A stretch of 6,570 nucleotides of DNA from Microbacterium sp. (GCA_031286555.1 JAITUD010000249.1:1-6570), one strand, 5' to 3'; counted from the first letter of the stretch, positions 1 through 5,750 are shown. A program made the numbers and translations. The notes: generated from the sequence alone by a model not told the origin.

Positions 1-49
1 TATGTCGAGTAACGAGGGTTCATCGCGTCGAGCCCGGGGGAGCGGGCCA

Positions 50-67
50 GGGCCGGGCCGGGCCGGG
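50..67. repeat. GGGCC tandem pentamer repeat
   Basis: Three head-to-tail copies of GGGCC followed by GGG lie just beyond the aspS stop codon, with a further GGGCC at 44-48. This is seen directly. It is a simple GC-rich repeat and also supplies one arm of the hairpin described for 58-97. No function can be assigned to the repeat itself. Confidence 0.6.
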
Positions 68-97
68 AACCGGCATCCGATCCTCAGCCCGGCCCGG
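58..97 (-). terminator. possible aspS terminator hairpin
   Basis: A perfect 10-bp inverted repeat (CCGGGCCGGG at 58-67, CCCGGCCCGG at 88-97) with a 20-nt loop begins two bases past the aspS stop codon on the minus strand. It could form a very stable GC hairpin at the transcript's 3' end. No U-tract follows, so it is not a canonical intrinsic terminator. Actinobacteria often have hairpins without U-tracts, but part of the pairing may simply reflect the local GGGCC repeats. Confidence 0.4.
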
Positions 98-99
98 TC

Positions 100-1401
100 T
101 CACGGCGTCAGGCGGTGCACATCCCGAGGGAAGAGGGTGACCTCACGGATGTTGGGTGCCTCGAGCAGACGACCGACCCATCGTTCCAGCCCGATCGCGA
201 ATCCGCCGTGCGGCGGCATCCCGTGCGCGAACGCCTGCAGGTACTCCTCGTACGCCGCCGTCGACTCACCGCGTGCAGTGAGTGCCGCGATGTAGTCGCC
301 GTAGCGGTGCAGTCGCTGTCCACCGGTCACGAGCTCGAGGCCACGGAAGATGAGGTCGAAGCTGTTGCTCCACCGTGTGTCGTCGGGCTGCGGATGCGTG
401 TAGAACGGGCGCTTGCGCATCGGATAGCCCTCGACCGCGAGCACGTCGCTGCCGAACTCCTGCAGGGCCCATTCGCCCAGGAGCCGCTCGTGCTCAGGGG
501 CCAGATCCGGCTCGTCTTCCGGAGCGCCGACCCGTCTCAACGCCTCAGCGAAGTGGATCGTGGGGATCTCTTCGGGAATCGAGGGAAGGCCGACCTGCAG
601 CAGGTCGAGCGCGTCGGCCGCGTGCGCGCGGATCGCGTCCGTCATCCCCGCGAGGACCGTGCGGAGCATCGCGAGCACGTCGTGATGGTCACGGATGAAT
701 CCGAACTCGACGTCGAGGGAGACGTACTCGGACAGGTGTCGGACCGTGTCGTGCGGCTCGGCGCGGAACACCGGTCCGACCTCGTAGACGCGCTCGAAGA
801 CGCCGACGAGCTGCTGCTTGTAGAACTGCGGGCTCTGTGCAAGGAACGCCGGGCGTCCGAAGTAGTCGACAGGGAAGACGTTCGCTCCCGACTCGGTGGC
901 GGATGCGACGAGCTTGGGGGTCTGGATCTCGGTGAAGCCCGCTGCGTCGAGCGTCGCACGGAAGCCCTGCAGGCTCGCTGCGGCGATCTCCCATTTGGCG
1001 CGCTGCGCCGGGTGGCGCCAGGTCACGGCGGCGTTGTCCAGCAGCGTCGGCAGCCCGGCGGTGATCGCGGGACGCCACAGCTCGACAGGCGGCGTGGCCG
1101 CCGGCTCGCTGAGCAGTGTCACGACGGGAGAGGTGAGTTCCACGCCGCCCGGGGCATGCGGGTTCGCGGTCGCGATGCCGACGACGTCGACGACGGTCTC
1201 CTCGGGCGGAAGCCCTGTCTCATCGATCTCATCGGGCCGCACCACCACCTGCGCGAGACCGGAGCGGTCACGGATGACCAGGAAACTGACTTTGGCGAGC
1301 TCACGCCTGCGATGGACGTGTCCCTGCAGCCGGATCGCCGAGCCCGGTTCGGCATGAGCGAGCTCTGCGGCGAGAGTGCGCGGTGGTACGGGTGATCTCA
1401 T
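100..1401 (-). CDS. aspS: aspartyl-tRNA synthetase, archaeal-type, probably nondiscriminating (Asp/Asn)
   Basis: This class IIb aminoacyl-tRNA synthetase of 433 residues charges tRNA with aspartate in the cytoplasm. An N-terminal OB-fold anticodon-binding domain spans about residues 20-100. The catalytic domain includes the loop ATESGANVFPV (about 169-178), AQSPQFYKQQ (about 188-197), motif 2 (FRAE at 212-215 with RHL at 221-223), and motif 3 (GGFAIGLER, 399-407) followed by PNIREVTLFPRD. The usual bacterial AspRS is about 590 residues with a GAD insertion; this protein lacks that insertion and matches the archaeal-type length. In the OB fold, His30 (in GHVHRRRE) and Pro84 (in NPHAPGG) fall where archaeal nondiscriminating enzymes carry His and Pro. 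It may therefore also make Asp-tRNA(Asn) for GatCAB. The start is the ATG after GGAGGAATC. The frame stays open for 51 codons upstream, but that stretch is leader RNA. A T-box leader appears to regulate it. Confidence 0.93.
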   Translation of the reverse strand: MRSPVPPRTLAAELAHAEPGSAIRLQGHVHRRRELAKVSFLVIRDRSGLAQVVVRPDEIDETGLPPEETVVDVVGIATANPHAPGGVELTSPVVTLLSEPAATPPVELWRPAITAGLPTLLDNAAVTWRHPAQRAKWEIAAASLQGFRATLDAAGFTEIQTPKLVASATESGANVFPVDYFGRPAFLAQSPQFYKQQLVGVFERVYEVGPVFRAEPHDTVRHLSEYVSLDVEFGFIRDHHDVLAMLRTVLAGMTDAIRAHAADALDLLQVGLPSIPEEIPTIHFAEALRRVGAPEDEPDLAPEHERLLGEWALQEFGSDVLAVEGYPMRKRPFYTHPQPDDTRWSNSFDLIFRGLELVTGGQRLHRYGDYIAALTARGESTAAYEEYLQAFAHGMPPHGGFAIGLERWVGRLLEAPNIREVTLFPRDVHRLTP

Positions 1402-1405
1402 GATT

Positions 1406-1431
1406 CCTCCAGAAAGCGGAAGCCCTGGAGG
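1406..1431 (-). promoter_or_regulatory. SD-sequestering hairpin and aspS ribosome binding site
   Basis: CCTCCAG (1431-1425) and CTGGAGG (1412-1406) form a perfect 7-bp stem with a 12-nt loop on the transcript. The 3' arm contains the GGAGG Shine-Dalgarno sequence, four nucleotides before the aspS ATG. This is the off state expected of a translational T-box. Its 5' arm shares CCU (1431-1429) with the antisequestrator, so the two structures exclude each other. Confidence 0.85.
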
Positions 1432-1467
1432 TGCGGGCGGGGGCCAGATCGCGGTGCCACCACACCT
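1429..1467 (-). promoter_or_regulatory. T-box core and antisequestrator helix
   Basis: AGGUGUGG (1467-1460) pairs with CCGCACCU (1436-1429) over 8 bp, with one U-G wobble, forming helix A1. The seven-nucleotide bulge UGGCACC (1459-1453) lies exactly where T-boxes bind the tRNA acceptor end. A short A2 helix, GCG (1452-1450) with CGC (1439-1437), closes the element. The layout matches the conserved antiterminator fold (A1, UGGNACC bulge, A2). Confidence 0.85.
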
Positions 1468-1469
1468 TC

Positions 1470-1486
1470 GCCGACGTCTCGTCGGC
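1470..1486 (-). promoter_or_regulatory. Stem III-like hairpin of the aspS T-box
   Basis: GCCGAC and GTCGGC make a perfect 6-bp stem with a 5-nt loop, ending two nucleotides before the antisequestrator. This is the usual place of Stem III, which separates the decoding stem from the antiterminator or antisequestrator. Just upstream, ACACC (1499-1495) could alternatively pair with GGUGU (1466-1462) of helix A1; whether it does is unknown. Confidence 0.6.
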
Positions 1487-1534
1487 CTCTCGTCGGTGTC
1501 GCCGGACGCGCGAGCACGGCTGCTCCTGCGGAGC

Positions 1535-1553
1535 TGAGGGATGTCAGTCCTCA
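1535..1553 (-). promoter_or_regulatory. Specifier hairpin with GAC (Asp) codon
   Basis: UGAGG and CCUCA form a perfect 5-bp stem around the 9-nt loop ACUGACAUC. GAC (1545-1543) in the loop is an aspartate codon and is followed by A, matching the purine usually found after a T-box specifier. Having the specifier in a terminal loop fits the ultrashort Stem I type known from actinobacterial ileS leaders. The assignment comes from hand folding. Confidence 0.7.
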
Positions 1554-1568
1554 CCGTGGCTGGGAAAC

Positions 1569-1574
1569 AGACTA
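1569..1574 (-). promoter_or_regulatory. candidate -10 of the aspS leader promoter
   Basis: TAGTCT matches the actinobacterial TAnnnT pattern and would start transcription near 1562, a few bases before the first paired leader arm at 1558. No recognisable -35 is seen at 16-18 bp spacing. Read-through from the WYL gene, which ends 202 bp upstream of aspS on the same strand, is an alternative. Confidence 0.35.
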
Positions 1575-1602
1575 ACGGACGGAACTGTGGCCTGCCTCTT
1601 GC

Positions 1603-2553
1603 TCATACCGCGCGAAGAAGCCGTTGCGCCCGTGCTGCGAGGTACTCACCGAAGGAGTCCGGGGCTTCGACAGTGAAGTCGATGTCGGTGAGGATGAGCA
1701 CGAGGGTGAGCCACTCATACGAGTCGACGTGAGCCGTATAACGGCATCGATTCTCTCCGAGGGTCTCGATCACGCCATCGATCCGGTGCAGACGTGTTGC
1801 GGCATCCGCCGCACTCGCATGGAGCGTGAGCGTGACTGCGAGAGTGGGGACACCGTGAAAGTGCTCGCGCAGGTATGCCGTGAGGTCATCAGCGGGCGGT
1901 GTGCGCGATCGAAAGAGGGAGCCGGTTACCGGGATGCCGTCGATGCGGTCGAGTCGGAAGGTGCGCCAATCGCCCCGTTCGCGATCCCAGCCGAAGAGAT
2001 ACCAGCGGTGCCTGAGGCGCAGCATCCGAGCCGGCTCGACCTCGCGTTCGGTATCGCCGCCTTTTCCCCGGTAGCAGAAGACGAGTGTGCGGTTCACGGA
2101 GATCGACGCGGCGATGGCGCGCAGAAGCTCGGGCAAAGGCAGCGGGTAGGCGGTAGCGGTGAGTTCGATCGCGGCGAGCAACTGGTCGGTGCTGCGCCTC
2201 AGCGCTGGCGGCAGGATGCGGCGCAGCTTGTCGCCAGCGCGGCGGGCCGCTTCCGCCATCGGACTGCCGGCGGCGTCTTCGGATGCTGCGAGCTGCAGTC
2301 CCAGCACCGTCGCTGTCGCTTCGTCATCCTCCAGCATCAGGGGAGGCAACGCCCGCCCGGCGACCAGCTGATAGTGGCCGCCCGGGCCGCGGACACTCCG
2401 CACCGGATAGCCAAGTTCGCGCAGGTACTCGATGTCACGGCGCAGGGTACGCGACGTGCACCCGTTCGCGTCAGCGAGTTCGGCGGCGGGCCATTGTCGA
2501 CCGCTCTGCAGCAGAGAGAGCAGCCGTAGCATGCGCTCGCGTGGTGATGCCAT
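1603..2553 (-). CDS. WYL-domain transcriptional regulator (HTH + WYL)
   Basis: This is a cytoplasmic DNA-binding regulator of 316 residues. The N-terminal HTH_11/DeoR-like winged helix spans about residues 5-62, with the recognition region TSRTLRRDIEYLRELGYPVRS. The central WYL domain (about 145-210) carries RWYLFGWD (183-190) and WRTFRLDRI (196-204). The C-terminal region (about 235-316) resembles the WCX extension. WYL regulators such as PafBC and DriD respond to DNA damage, and DriD binds single-stranded DNA; the ligand here is unknown. The chosen ATG lies four bases after GGAGG. A TTG one codon upstream would add one residue but sits too close to the Shine-Dalgarno sequence. The gene is divergent from the UvrA-like gene across a 55-bp gap, so control of that gene, and of itself, is the simplest inference. 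Confidence 0.92.
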   Translation of the reverse strand: MASPRERMLRLLSLLQSGRQWPAAELADANGCTSRTLRRDIEYLRELGYPVRSVRGPGGHYQLVAGRALPPLMLEDDEATATVLGLQLAASEDAAGSPMAEAARRAGDKLRRILPPALRRSTDQLLAAIELTATAYPLPLPELLRAIAASISVNRTLVFCYRGKGGDTEREVEPARMLRLRHRWYLFGWDRERGDWRTFRLDRIDGIPVTGSLFRSRTPPADDLTAYLREHFHGVPTLAVTLTLHASAADAATRLHRIDGVIETLGENRCRYTAHVDSYEWLTLVLILTDIDFTVEAPDSFGEYLAARAQRLLRAV

Positions 2554-2582
2554 CAATCCTCCCGAATTGTGGCGCTAATCTG

Positions 2583-2605
2583 TCCACATCTGATCGTAGC
2601 GTGGA
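2583..2605. promoter_or_regulatory. candidate operator, TCCAC-N13-GTGGA inverted repeat
   Basis: TCCAC (2583-2587) and GTGGA (2601-2605) are perfect 5-bp inverted arms with centres 18 bp apart in the 55-bp gap between the WYL regulator and the UvrA-like gene. The right arm overlaps the candidate -10 of the UvrA-like gene, so a bound regulator could block it. The arms are short, so a chance match is possible. Confidence 0.35.
2597..2602 (+). promoter_or_regulatory. candidate -10 of a leaderless uvrA-like transcript
   Basis: TAGCGT fits TAnnnT and lies six bases before the ATG at 2609, so transcription would start at or next to the A of the start codon. The only Shine-Dalgarno-like run, GGAG (2603-2606), is two bases from the ATG, too close to work normally, which favours leaderless expression. 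No -35 is recognisable. Confidence 0.4.
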
Positions 2606-2608
2606 GTC

Positions 2609-4906
2609 ATGGCAGGCATGCGGGAAACAGGCAGATCAGATTGGATCACCGTTGAGGGCGCTCGCACGAACAATCTGAAGGATGTATCGGTGCAGGTGCC
2701 GAAGCATCGGATCACGGTGTTCACCGGGGTATCCGGGTCGGGGAAGTCGTCCCTGGCGTTCGGCACGATCGCGGCCGAGGCGCAGCGGCTGGTTGCAGAA
2801 TCGTATCCGCTCTTCGTGCGCAACAGGCTCCCGCAGTACGGGCACGCTGAGGCCGAGCGGATCGACGGACTGATGTTCATCACTGTTGTGGATCAGCGCC
2901 CGTTCACCGGCAACGCTCGTTCCACGGTCGGCACCGCAAGCGATATCTCGCCGCTGCTGCGGATGTTGTTCTCCCGCATCGGCGTGCCGAATGCGGGGTA
3001 CTCACCGGCATACTCGTTCAACGACCCGAGCGGGATGTGTCAGCGCTGCGAGGGCCTGGGCACTGTGGACGACATCGACCTCGACGCGTTGCTGGATCGA
3101 TCGCGCAGCCTGAACGAGGGCGCGATCCGCTTCCCGACATTCGCGCCGGATACTTACCGTTGGAAGCGGATGGTGCATTCCGGCCTTGTCGACCCCGACC
3201 TGCCGCTCTCCGAGCTGCCCGCGAAGGACCTGGACACACTGCTTTACGCCGAAGACCTCGCGCTGACGAATCCGGACATGGACTATCCGAAGTCCAGCCG
3301 TTTTGACGGCGTGATCCCTCGGCTGCGCGACAGCTACCTGCGCAGGACACCGTCCCGGCTCACCGATGATGAGCGGACCGGCCTGCGTCAGGTCGTCACC
3401 CGCAAGACCTGCCCGGAGTGCGGCGGCGCGCGCCTGAACGCCGCCGCGCGCACAAGCCGGATCGACGGACGTTCCATCGTGGACTGGTCAGCTATGCCCG
3501 TCGCCGAACTTCGCGCAGTGGCCGACTCGATCGATGATCCGAGGGTGACGCCGCTGCTCGACGCCATCCGGGAGCGCTTGGGCGCGATCTCCGAGGTCGG
3601 GCTTGGCTATCTCAGTCTCGACCGTCAGTCCACCACGCTGTCCGGTGGAGAGGCGCAGCGGGTGAAGCTCGTCCGCCATCTCGGCAGCGCGCTCAGCGAC
3701 GTCTGCTACGTGTTCGACGAGCCCAGCGTCGGCCTGCACCCACACGACGTGCACCGGGTGCTGGCCTTACTCTCACGGCTCCGCGATGCACACAACACCG
3801 TCATCGTCGTGGAGCACCATCCCGCCGTCATCACCGCAGCCGACCACGTCATCGACCTTGGCCCAGGCGCCGGCGCCGCCGGCGGATATGTGCAGTTCAC
3901 GGGAACGCCGGAAGAGTTGGCAACAACGGGCACCGCGACCGGTCAGATGCTGGGGGAGCCCGTCCGCATCAACACCGCCCCGCGCCCGGCTGCGGGCACG
4001 GTGACCATCGAACACGCAACAGCACACAATCTGCACGACCTCACCGTGGATATCCCGCTCGGCGTGCTCACAGCAGTGTCCGGCGTTGCCGGATCCGGCA
4101 AGAGCACTCTGATCGCGACAGAACTACCGCGCCAGCACCCTCAGTTCACGGTCATAGGCCAGGAGCCGCTACGCGGCGGCATCCGATCCACTCCGGCAAC
4201 CGTTCTCGGCGTCGCCGACCCCATCCGGCAGGCGTTCGCGACCGCCAACCGGATGCCCCCGTCCTGGTTCAGCGCCAACGCGCGCGGCGCTTGCCCGGCG
4301 TGCAAAGGCAAGGGCGTGATCGTCACCGACCTCGCCTTCCTCGACGATGTCAGCACACTCTGCGAAGCCTGCGGCGGCACACGCTTCAACCAGGCAGCGC
4401 TCGCCGCCACGCTTCGCGGCCGCACTATCGCTGAAGTACTCGCCATGACAGCCCCAGCCGCCGCCGAGTTACTCGGGAACACTGCTGCAACACGACTGCG
4501 TTGGCTTGATGATGTCGGTCTCAGCTACTTGCCGATCGGGCAGAGCACCGACACTCTGTCCGGCGGCGAACGCCAGCGCTTGCTGCTGGCCAAGCACCTT
4601 GCGGACACGGCCGATCCAGGAGAGGTGCGGATCGTGCTCGACGAGCCGACAGCGGGCCTGCACGGCGCCGATGTCGACCGATTACTGACCCTGTTCGACC
4701 GCCTCGTCGACGCCGGCGCTACCATCATCGCCATCGAGCACAATCAACGCGTCATCGCACACGCTGACCACGTCATCGACATCGGCCCCAAAGCTGGTGA
4801 CCAGGGCGGCACTCTGGTCTACCACGGGCAGCCGACCGGGCTCCTCAGCAGCGACGCCTCGCTCACAGGTAGGCACCTTCGCCAAACCATGAGAGGTCAC
4901 GCCTAA
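2609..4906 (+). CDS. UvrA-like twin-ABC ATPase lacking the UvrB-binding domain (UvrA2/DrrC-like)
   Basis: A cytoplasmic DNA-binding ATPase of 765 residues with both UvrA ATPase modules. Module 1 has Walker A GVSGSGKSS (40-48), signature LSGGEAQR (344-351), Walker B FDEP (369-372) and H403. Module 2 has Walker A GVAGSGKST (492-500), signature LSGGERQR (650-657), Walker B LDEP (677-680) and H711. The C-terminal zinc finger, C562-X2-C565-X19-C585-X2-C588, is intact and has canonical UvrA spacing; the pairs C144/C147 and C269/C272 are also kept. Canonical UvrA is about 950 residues. Here RIGVPNAG (about 124-130) runs almost directly into YSFNDPSG (135-142), so the UvrB-binding insertion and its zinc element are missing. 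That is typical of UvrA2-type proteins and of DrrC (764 residues), which protects Streptomyces peucetius from daunorubicin. The likely role is protection from DNA-binding drugs rather than standard excision repair. TTA codons at 387, 621 and 692 are unusual in such GC-rich DNA. An alternative start is the ATG at 2618. Confidence 0.92.
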   Translation: MAGMRETGRSDWITVEGARTNNLKDVSVQVPKHRITVFTGVSGSGKSSLAFGTIAAEAQRLVAESYPLFVRNRLPQYGHAEAERIDGLMFITVVDQRPFTGNARSTVGTASDISPLLRMLFSRIGVPNAGYSPAYSFNDPSGMCQRCEGLGTVDDIDLDALLDRSRSLNEGAIRFPTFAPDTYRWKRMVHSGLVDPDLPLSELPAKDLDTLLYAEDLALTNPDMDYPKSSRFDGVIPRLRDSYLRRTPSRLTDDERTGLRQVVTRKTCPECGGARLNAAARTSRIDGRSIVDWSAMPVAELRAVADSIDDPRVTPLLDAIRERLGAISEVGLGYLSLDRQSTTLSGGEAQRVKLVRHLGSALSDVCYVFDEPSVGLHPHDVHRVLALLSRLRDAHNTVIVVEHHPAVITAADHVIDLGPGAGAAGGYVQFTGTPEELATTGTATGQMLGEPVRINTAPRPAAGTVTIEHATAHNLHDLTVDIPLGVLTAVSGVAGSGKSTLIATELPRQHPQFTVIGQEPLRGGIRSTPATVLGVADPIRQAFATANRMPPSWFSANARGACPACKGKGVIVTDLAFLDDVSTLCEACGGTRFNQAALAATLRGRTIAEVLAMTAPAAAELLGNTAATRLRWLDDVGLSYLPIGQSTDTLSGGERQRLLLAKHLADTADPGEVRIVLDEPTAGLHGADVDRLLTLFDRLVDAGATIIAIEHNQRVIAHADHVIDIGPKAGDQGGTLVYHGQPTGLLSSDASLTGRHLRQTMRGHA

Positions 4907-5058
4907 CGCGCCTGCCGGGAATGGTCGGCTGCCGCCCAGGCGGACACGCCGTCGACGCCGCCACAGCAGTTCACACGGCCGGAGCCGCAGACCGACATCA
5001 GCGCCATCGCGGTCAGCCGTTCGCGCCGGAGGGCGCCGGGCACAGCGCCGAGGTCACC

Positions 5059-5094
5059 GATCCGGATTATCCGATCGATCCGGAGTATCCGATA
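5059..5094. repeat. two 18-bp tandem units, each near-palindromic
   Basis: GATCCGGATTATCCGATC is followed directly by GATCCGGAGTATCCGATA: two 18-bp units differing at two positions. The core of unit one, CGGAT-T-ATCCG, is a perfect interrupted palindrome. In unit two, CGGA-GTA-TCCG keeps 4-bp arms. Near-identical palindromes 18 bp apart look like paired operator sites for a dimeric regulator, but they lie at the 3' ends of both flanking genes, so no target gene is evident. Confidence 0.7.
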
Positions 5095-5105
5095 ATGCAC
5101 ATTAT
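5092..5105. promoter_or_regulatory. ATAATG-CA-CATTAT palindrome
   Basis: Perfect 6-bp inverted arms surround a CA centre in an AT-rich patch that is unusual for this window, directly abutting the tandem repeat. It resembles a regulator-binding palindrome. The arms recall Fur/Zur-type half sites, but the spacing does not match a consensus I can name, so no regulator is assigned. Confidence 0.45.
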
Positions 5106-5158
5106 GTCAGCTCAAGTTCTGAGACCCGGGTGAGCACACTCCCCGACTCCCCGAGCAT

Positions 5159-5641
5159 TCACGGGTGATGTGCTGCCCAGGCTGCGCGGGTCAACCGGTA
5201 CTGCTGGAACGAGGACTCACCGTAGGTCGCCACTCCGTCAGGCACGAACCCGACTTTCGCCACGACCTTCGCGGCGTTCCTCGTCTCAGGCAGTGCGATG
5301 GTCACTTCTTCGAGCCCGAGCTCCCCGAACCCACGGTCAAGGGACTCGCGTGTGATCTGAGCGCCGCGGCCCCAGAACTCCGGCCGCAGGACGAGGGCGA
5401 AGTCTGCTCCGCCCTCCTCGTATTGAAAACCTCCCCAGCCGGCGAACCGCCCGTCGACGAGGAACGCCCAGGGGCCATAGCCGTGCATCTGCCACAGCGC
5501 GTCTTTCTCCGCCACCCAGTCGCTCGTCGCCCGTGCGTCGAATCGGTCGGCGAGCGGCATGTGCCGCGCGTTGCGCGGCTCGTTGAGCAGCTCCTGCACT
5601 TCAGCGAGCGGGATCCGGGTGAGTCGGGTGAACTCGATCAT
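5159..5641 (-). CDS. GNAT-family N-acetyltransferase
   Basis: A cytoplasmic protein of 160 residues predicted to move an acetyl group from acetyl-CoA to an amine. The substrate cannot be told from the sequence. The GNAT core includes the beta-strand segment WAFLVDGRFAGWGGFQY (58-74), the acetyl-CoA pyrophosphate loop in motif A (LRPEFWGRGAQIT, 85-97, with the R/Q-x-x-G-x-G/A-type run WGRGA), and the motif B-like NAAKVVAKVGF (122-132). Its form resembles the RimJ/RimL group that acts on protein N-termini or small molecules. The ATG follows AGGAGA (5651-5656) by nine bases. It is divergent from the nitroreductase gene (163-bp gap) and convergent with the UvrA-like gene, so it is probably its own transcription unit. 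Confidence 0.9.
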   Translation of the reverse strand: MIEFTRLTRIPLAEVQELLNEPRNARHMPLADRFDARATSDWVAEKDALWQMHGYGPWAFLVDGRFAGWGGFQYEEGGADFALVLRPEFWGRGAQITRESLDRGFGELGLEEVTIALPETRNAAKVVAKVGFVPDGVATYGESSFQQYRLTRAAWAAHHP

Positions 5642-5737
5642 TCCTGCGTCTCTCCTTCACCACGTGGCAGGCCGGCCGCGTCACGCCGAGCGCGTGCGAG
5701 GCAACCGGCACCAAGAAAGTCTAGGGGCCACGTCGCA

Positions 5738-5750
5738 GGAGGCTTCCTCC
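5738..5750. repeat. GGAGG-CTT-CCTCC inverted repeat in the divergent gap
   Basis: A perfect 5-bp inverted repeat with a 3-nt centre lies between the divergent acetyltransferase and nitroreductase genes. It could be an operator or an RNA hairpin, or simply chance. Nothing else in the gap (5642-5804) was recognised apart from the candidate -10 for the nitroreductase gene and the acetyltransferase Shine-Dalgarno sequence. Confidence 0.35.

Larger units (their letters stand above)
1402..1562 (-). ncRNA. T-box riboswitch (translational class) in the aspS leader
   Basis: The roughly 160-nt leader carries the hallmark T-box core GGUGGCACCGCG (1461-1450, read on the minus strand). A specifier hairpin (1535-1553), a second hairpin (GCUCC-GCA-GGAGC, 1522-1534), a third hairpin next to the core (1470-1486), an antisequestrator and a Shine-Dalgarno-sequestering hairpin complete the layout. 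CACGG/CCGUG arms (1554-1558 with 1515-1519) could enclose the first two hairpins. T-boxes bind uncharged tRNA by codon-anticodon pairing and by pairing UGGN with the tRNA NCCA end. Here the N base is C, which fits the G73 discriminator of tRNA-Asp and tRNA-Asn. No U-tract terminator is present, so control is likely at translation initiation, as in actinobacterial ileS T-boxes with very short Stem I. The 5' end is estimated from a TAGTCT hexamer at 1569-1574. Confidence 0.87.
4907..5158. other. convergent intergenic region with no convincing gene
   Basis: This gap separates the converging 3' ends of the UvrA-like and acetyltransferase genes. Short open frames occur on both strands (4921-5133 plus, 4903-5100 minus), but neither has a good ribosome binding site or recognisable protein. 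The left part is GC-rich and includes CCGCC-CA-GGCGG (4932-4943). The right part is AT-richer and holds the tandem repeat and palindrome listed separately. No U-tract terminator is visible for either flanking gene. Confidence 0.6.

Noticed and set aside
115..1395. A 426-codon open frame on the plus strand opposite aspS
   Set aside because: It lies fully antisense to a clearly conserved synthetase gene. Its composition is rich in Arg, Asp, Glu and Val without recognisable motifs, as expected of a shadow frame in GC-rich DNA.
1402..1554. A 51-residue N-terminal extension of the aspartyl-tRNA synthetase
   Set aside because: The extension would be translated from the T-box leader, is low-complexity (Arg and Pro rich), and bypasses the perfect GGAGG placed before the ATG at 1401.
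1624..2529. A 301-codon open frame on the plus strand opposite the WYL regulator
   Set aside because: It is antisense to a gene with clear HTH and WYL motifs, has no domain signature, and has no ribosome binding site that stands out.
4932..4943. CCGCC-CA-GGCGG as a terminator for the UvrA-like gene
   Set aside because: The loop is too small for the full stem, no U-tract follows, and such palindromes are common by chance in DNA of this composition.
4903..5100. A small minus-strand frame whose internal segment LTAMALMSVCGSG looks slightly like a lipoprotein signal
   Set aside because: The residues before the Cys do not fit a lipobox, no Shine-Dalgarno sequence precedes a usable start, and it overlaps the end of the UvrA-like gene.
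4921..5133. A 70-codon open frame on the plus strand after the UvrA-like gene
   Set aside because: It has no convincing ribosome binding site, no recognisable family, and it runs through the tandem palindromes.
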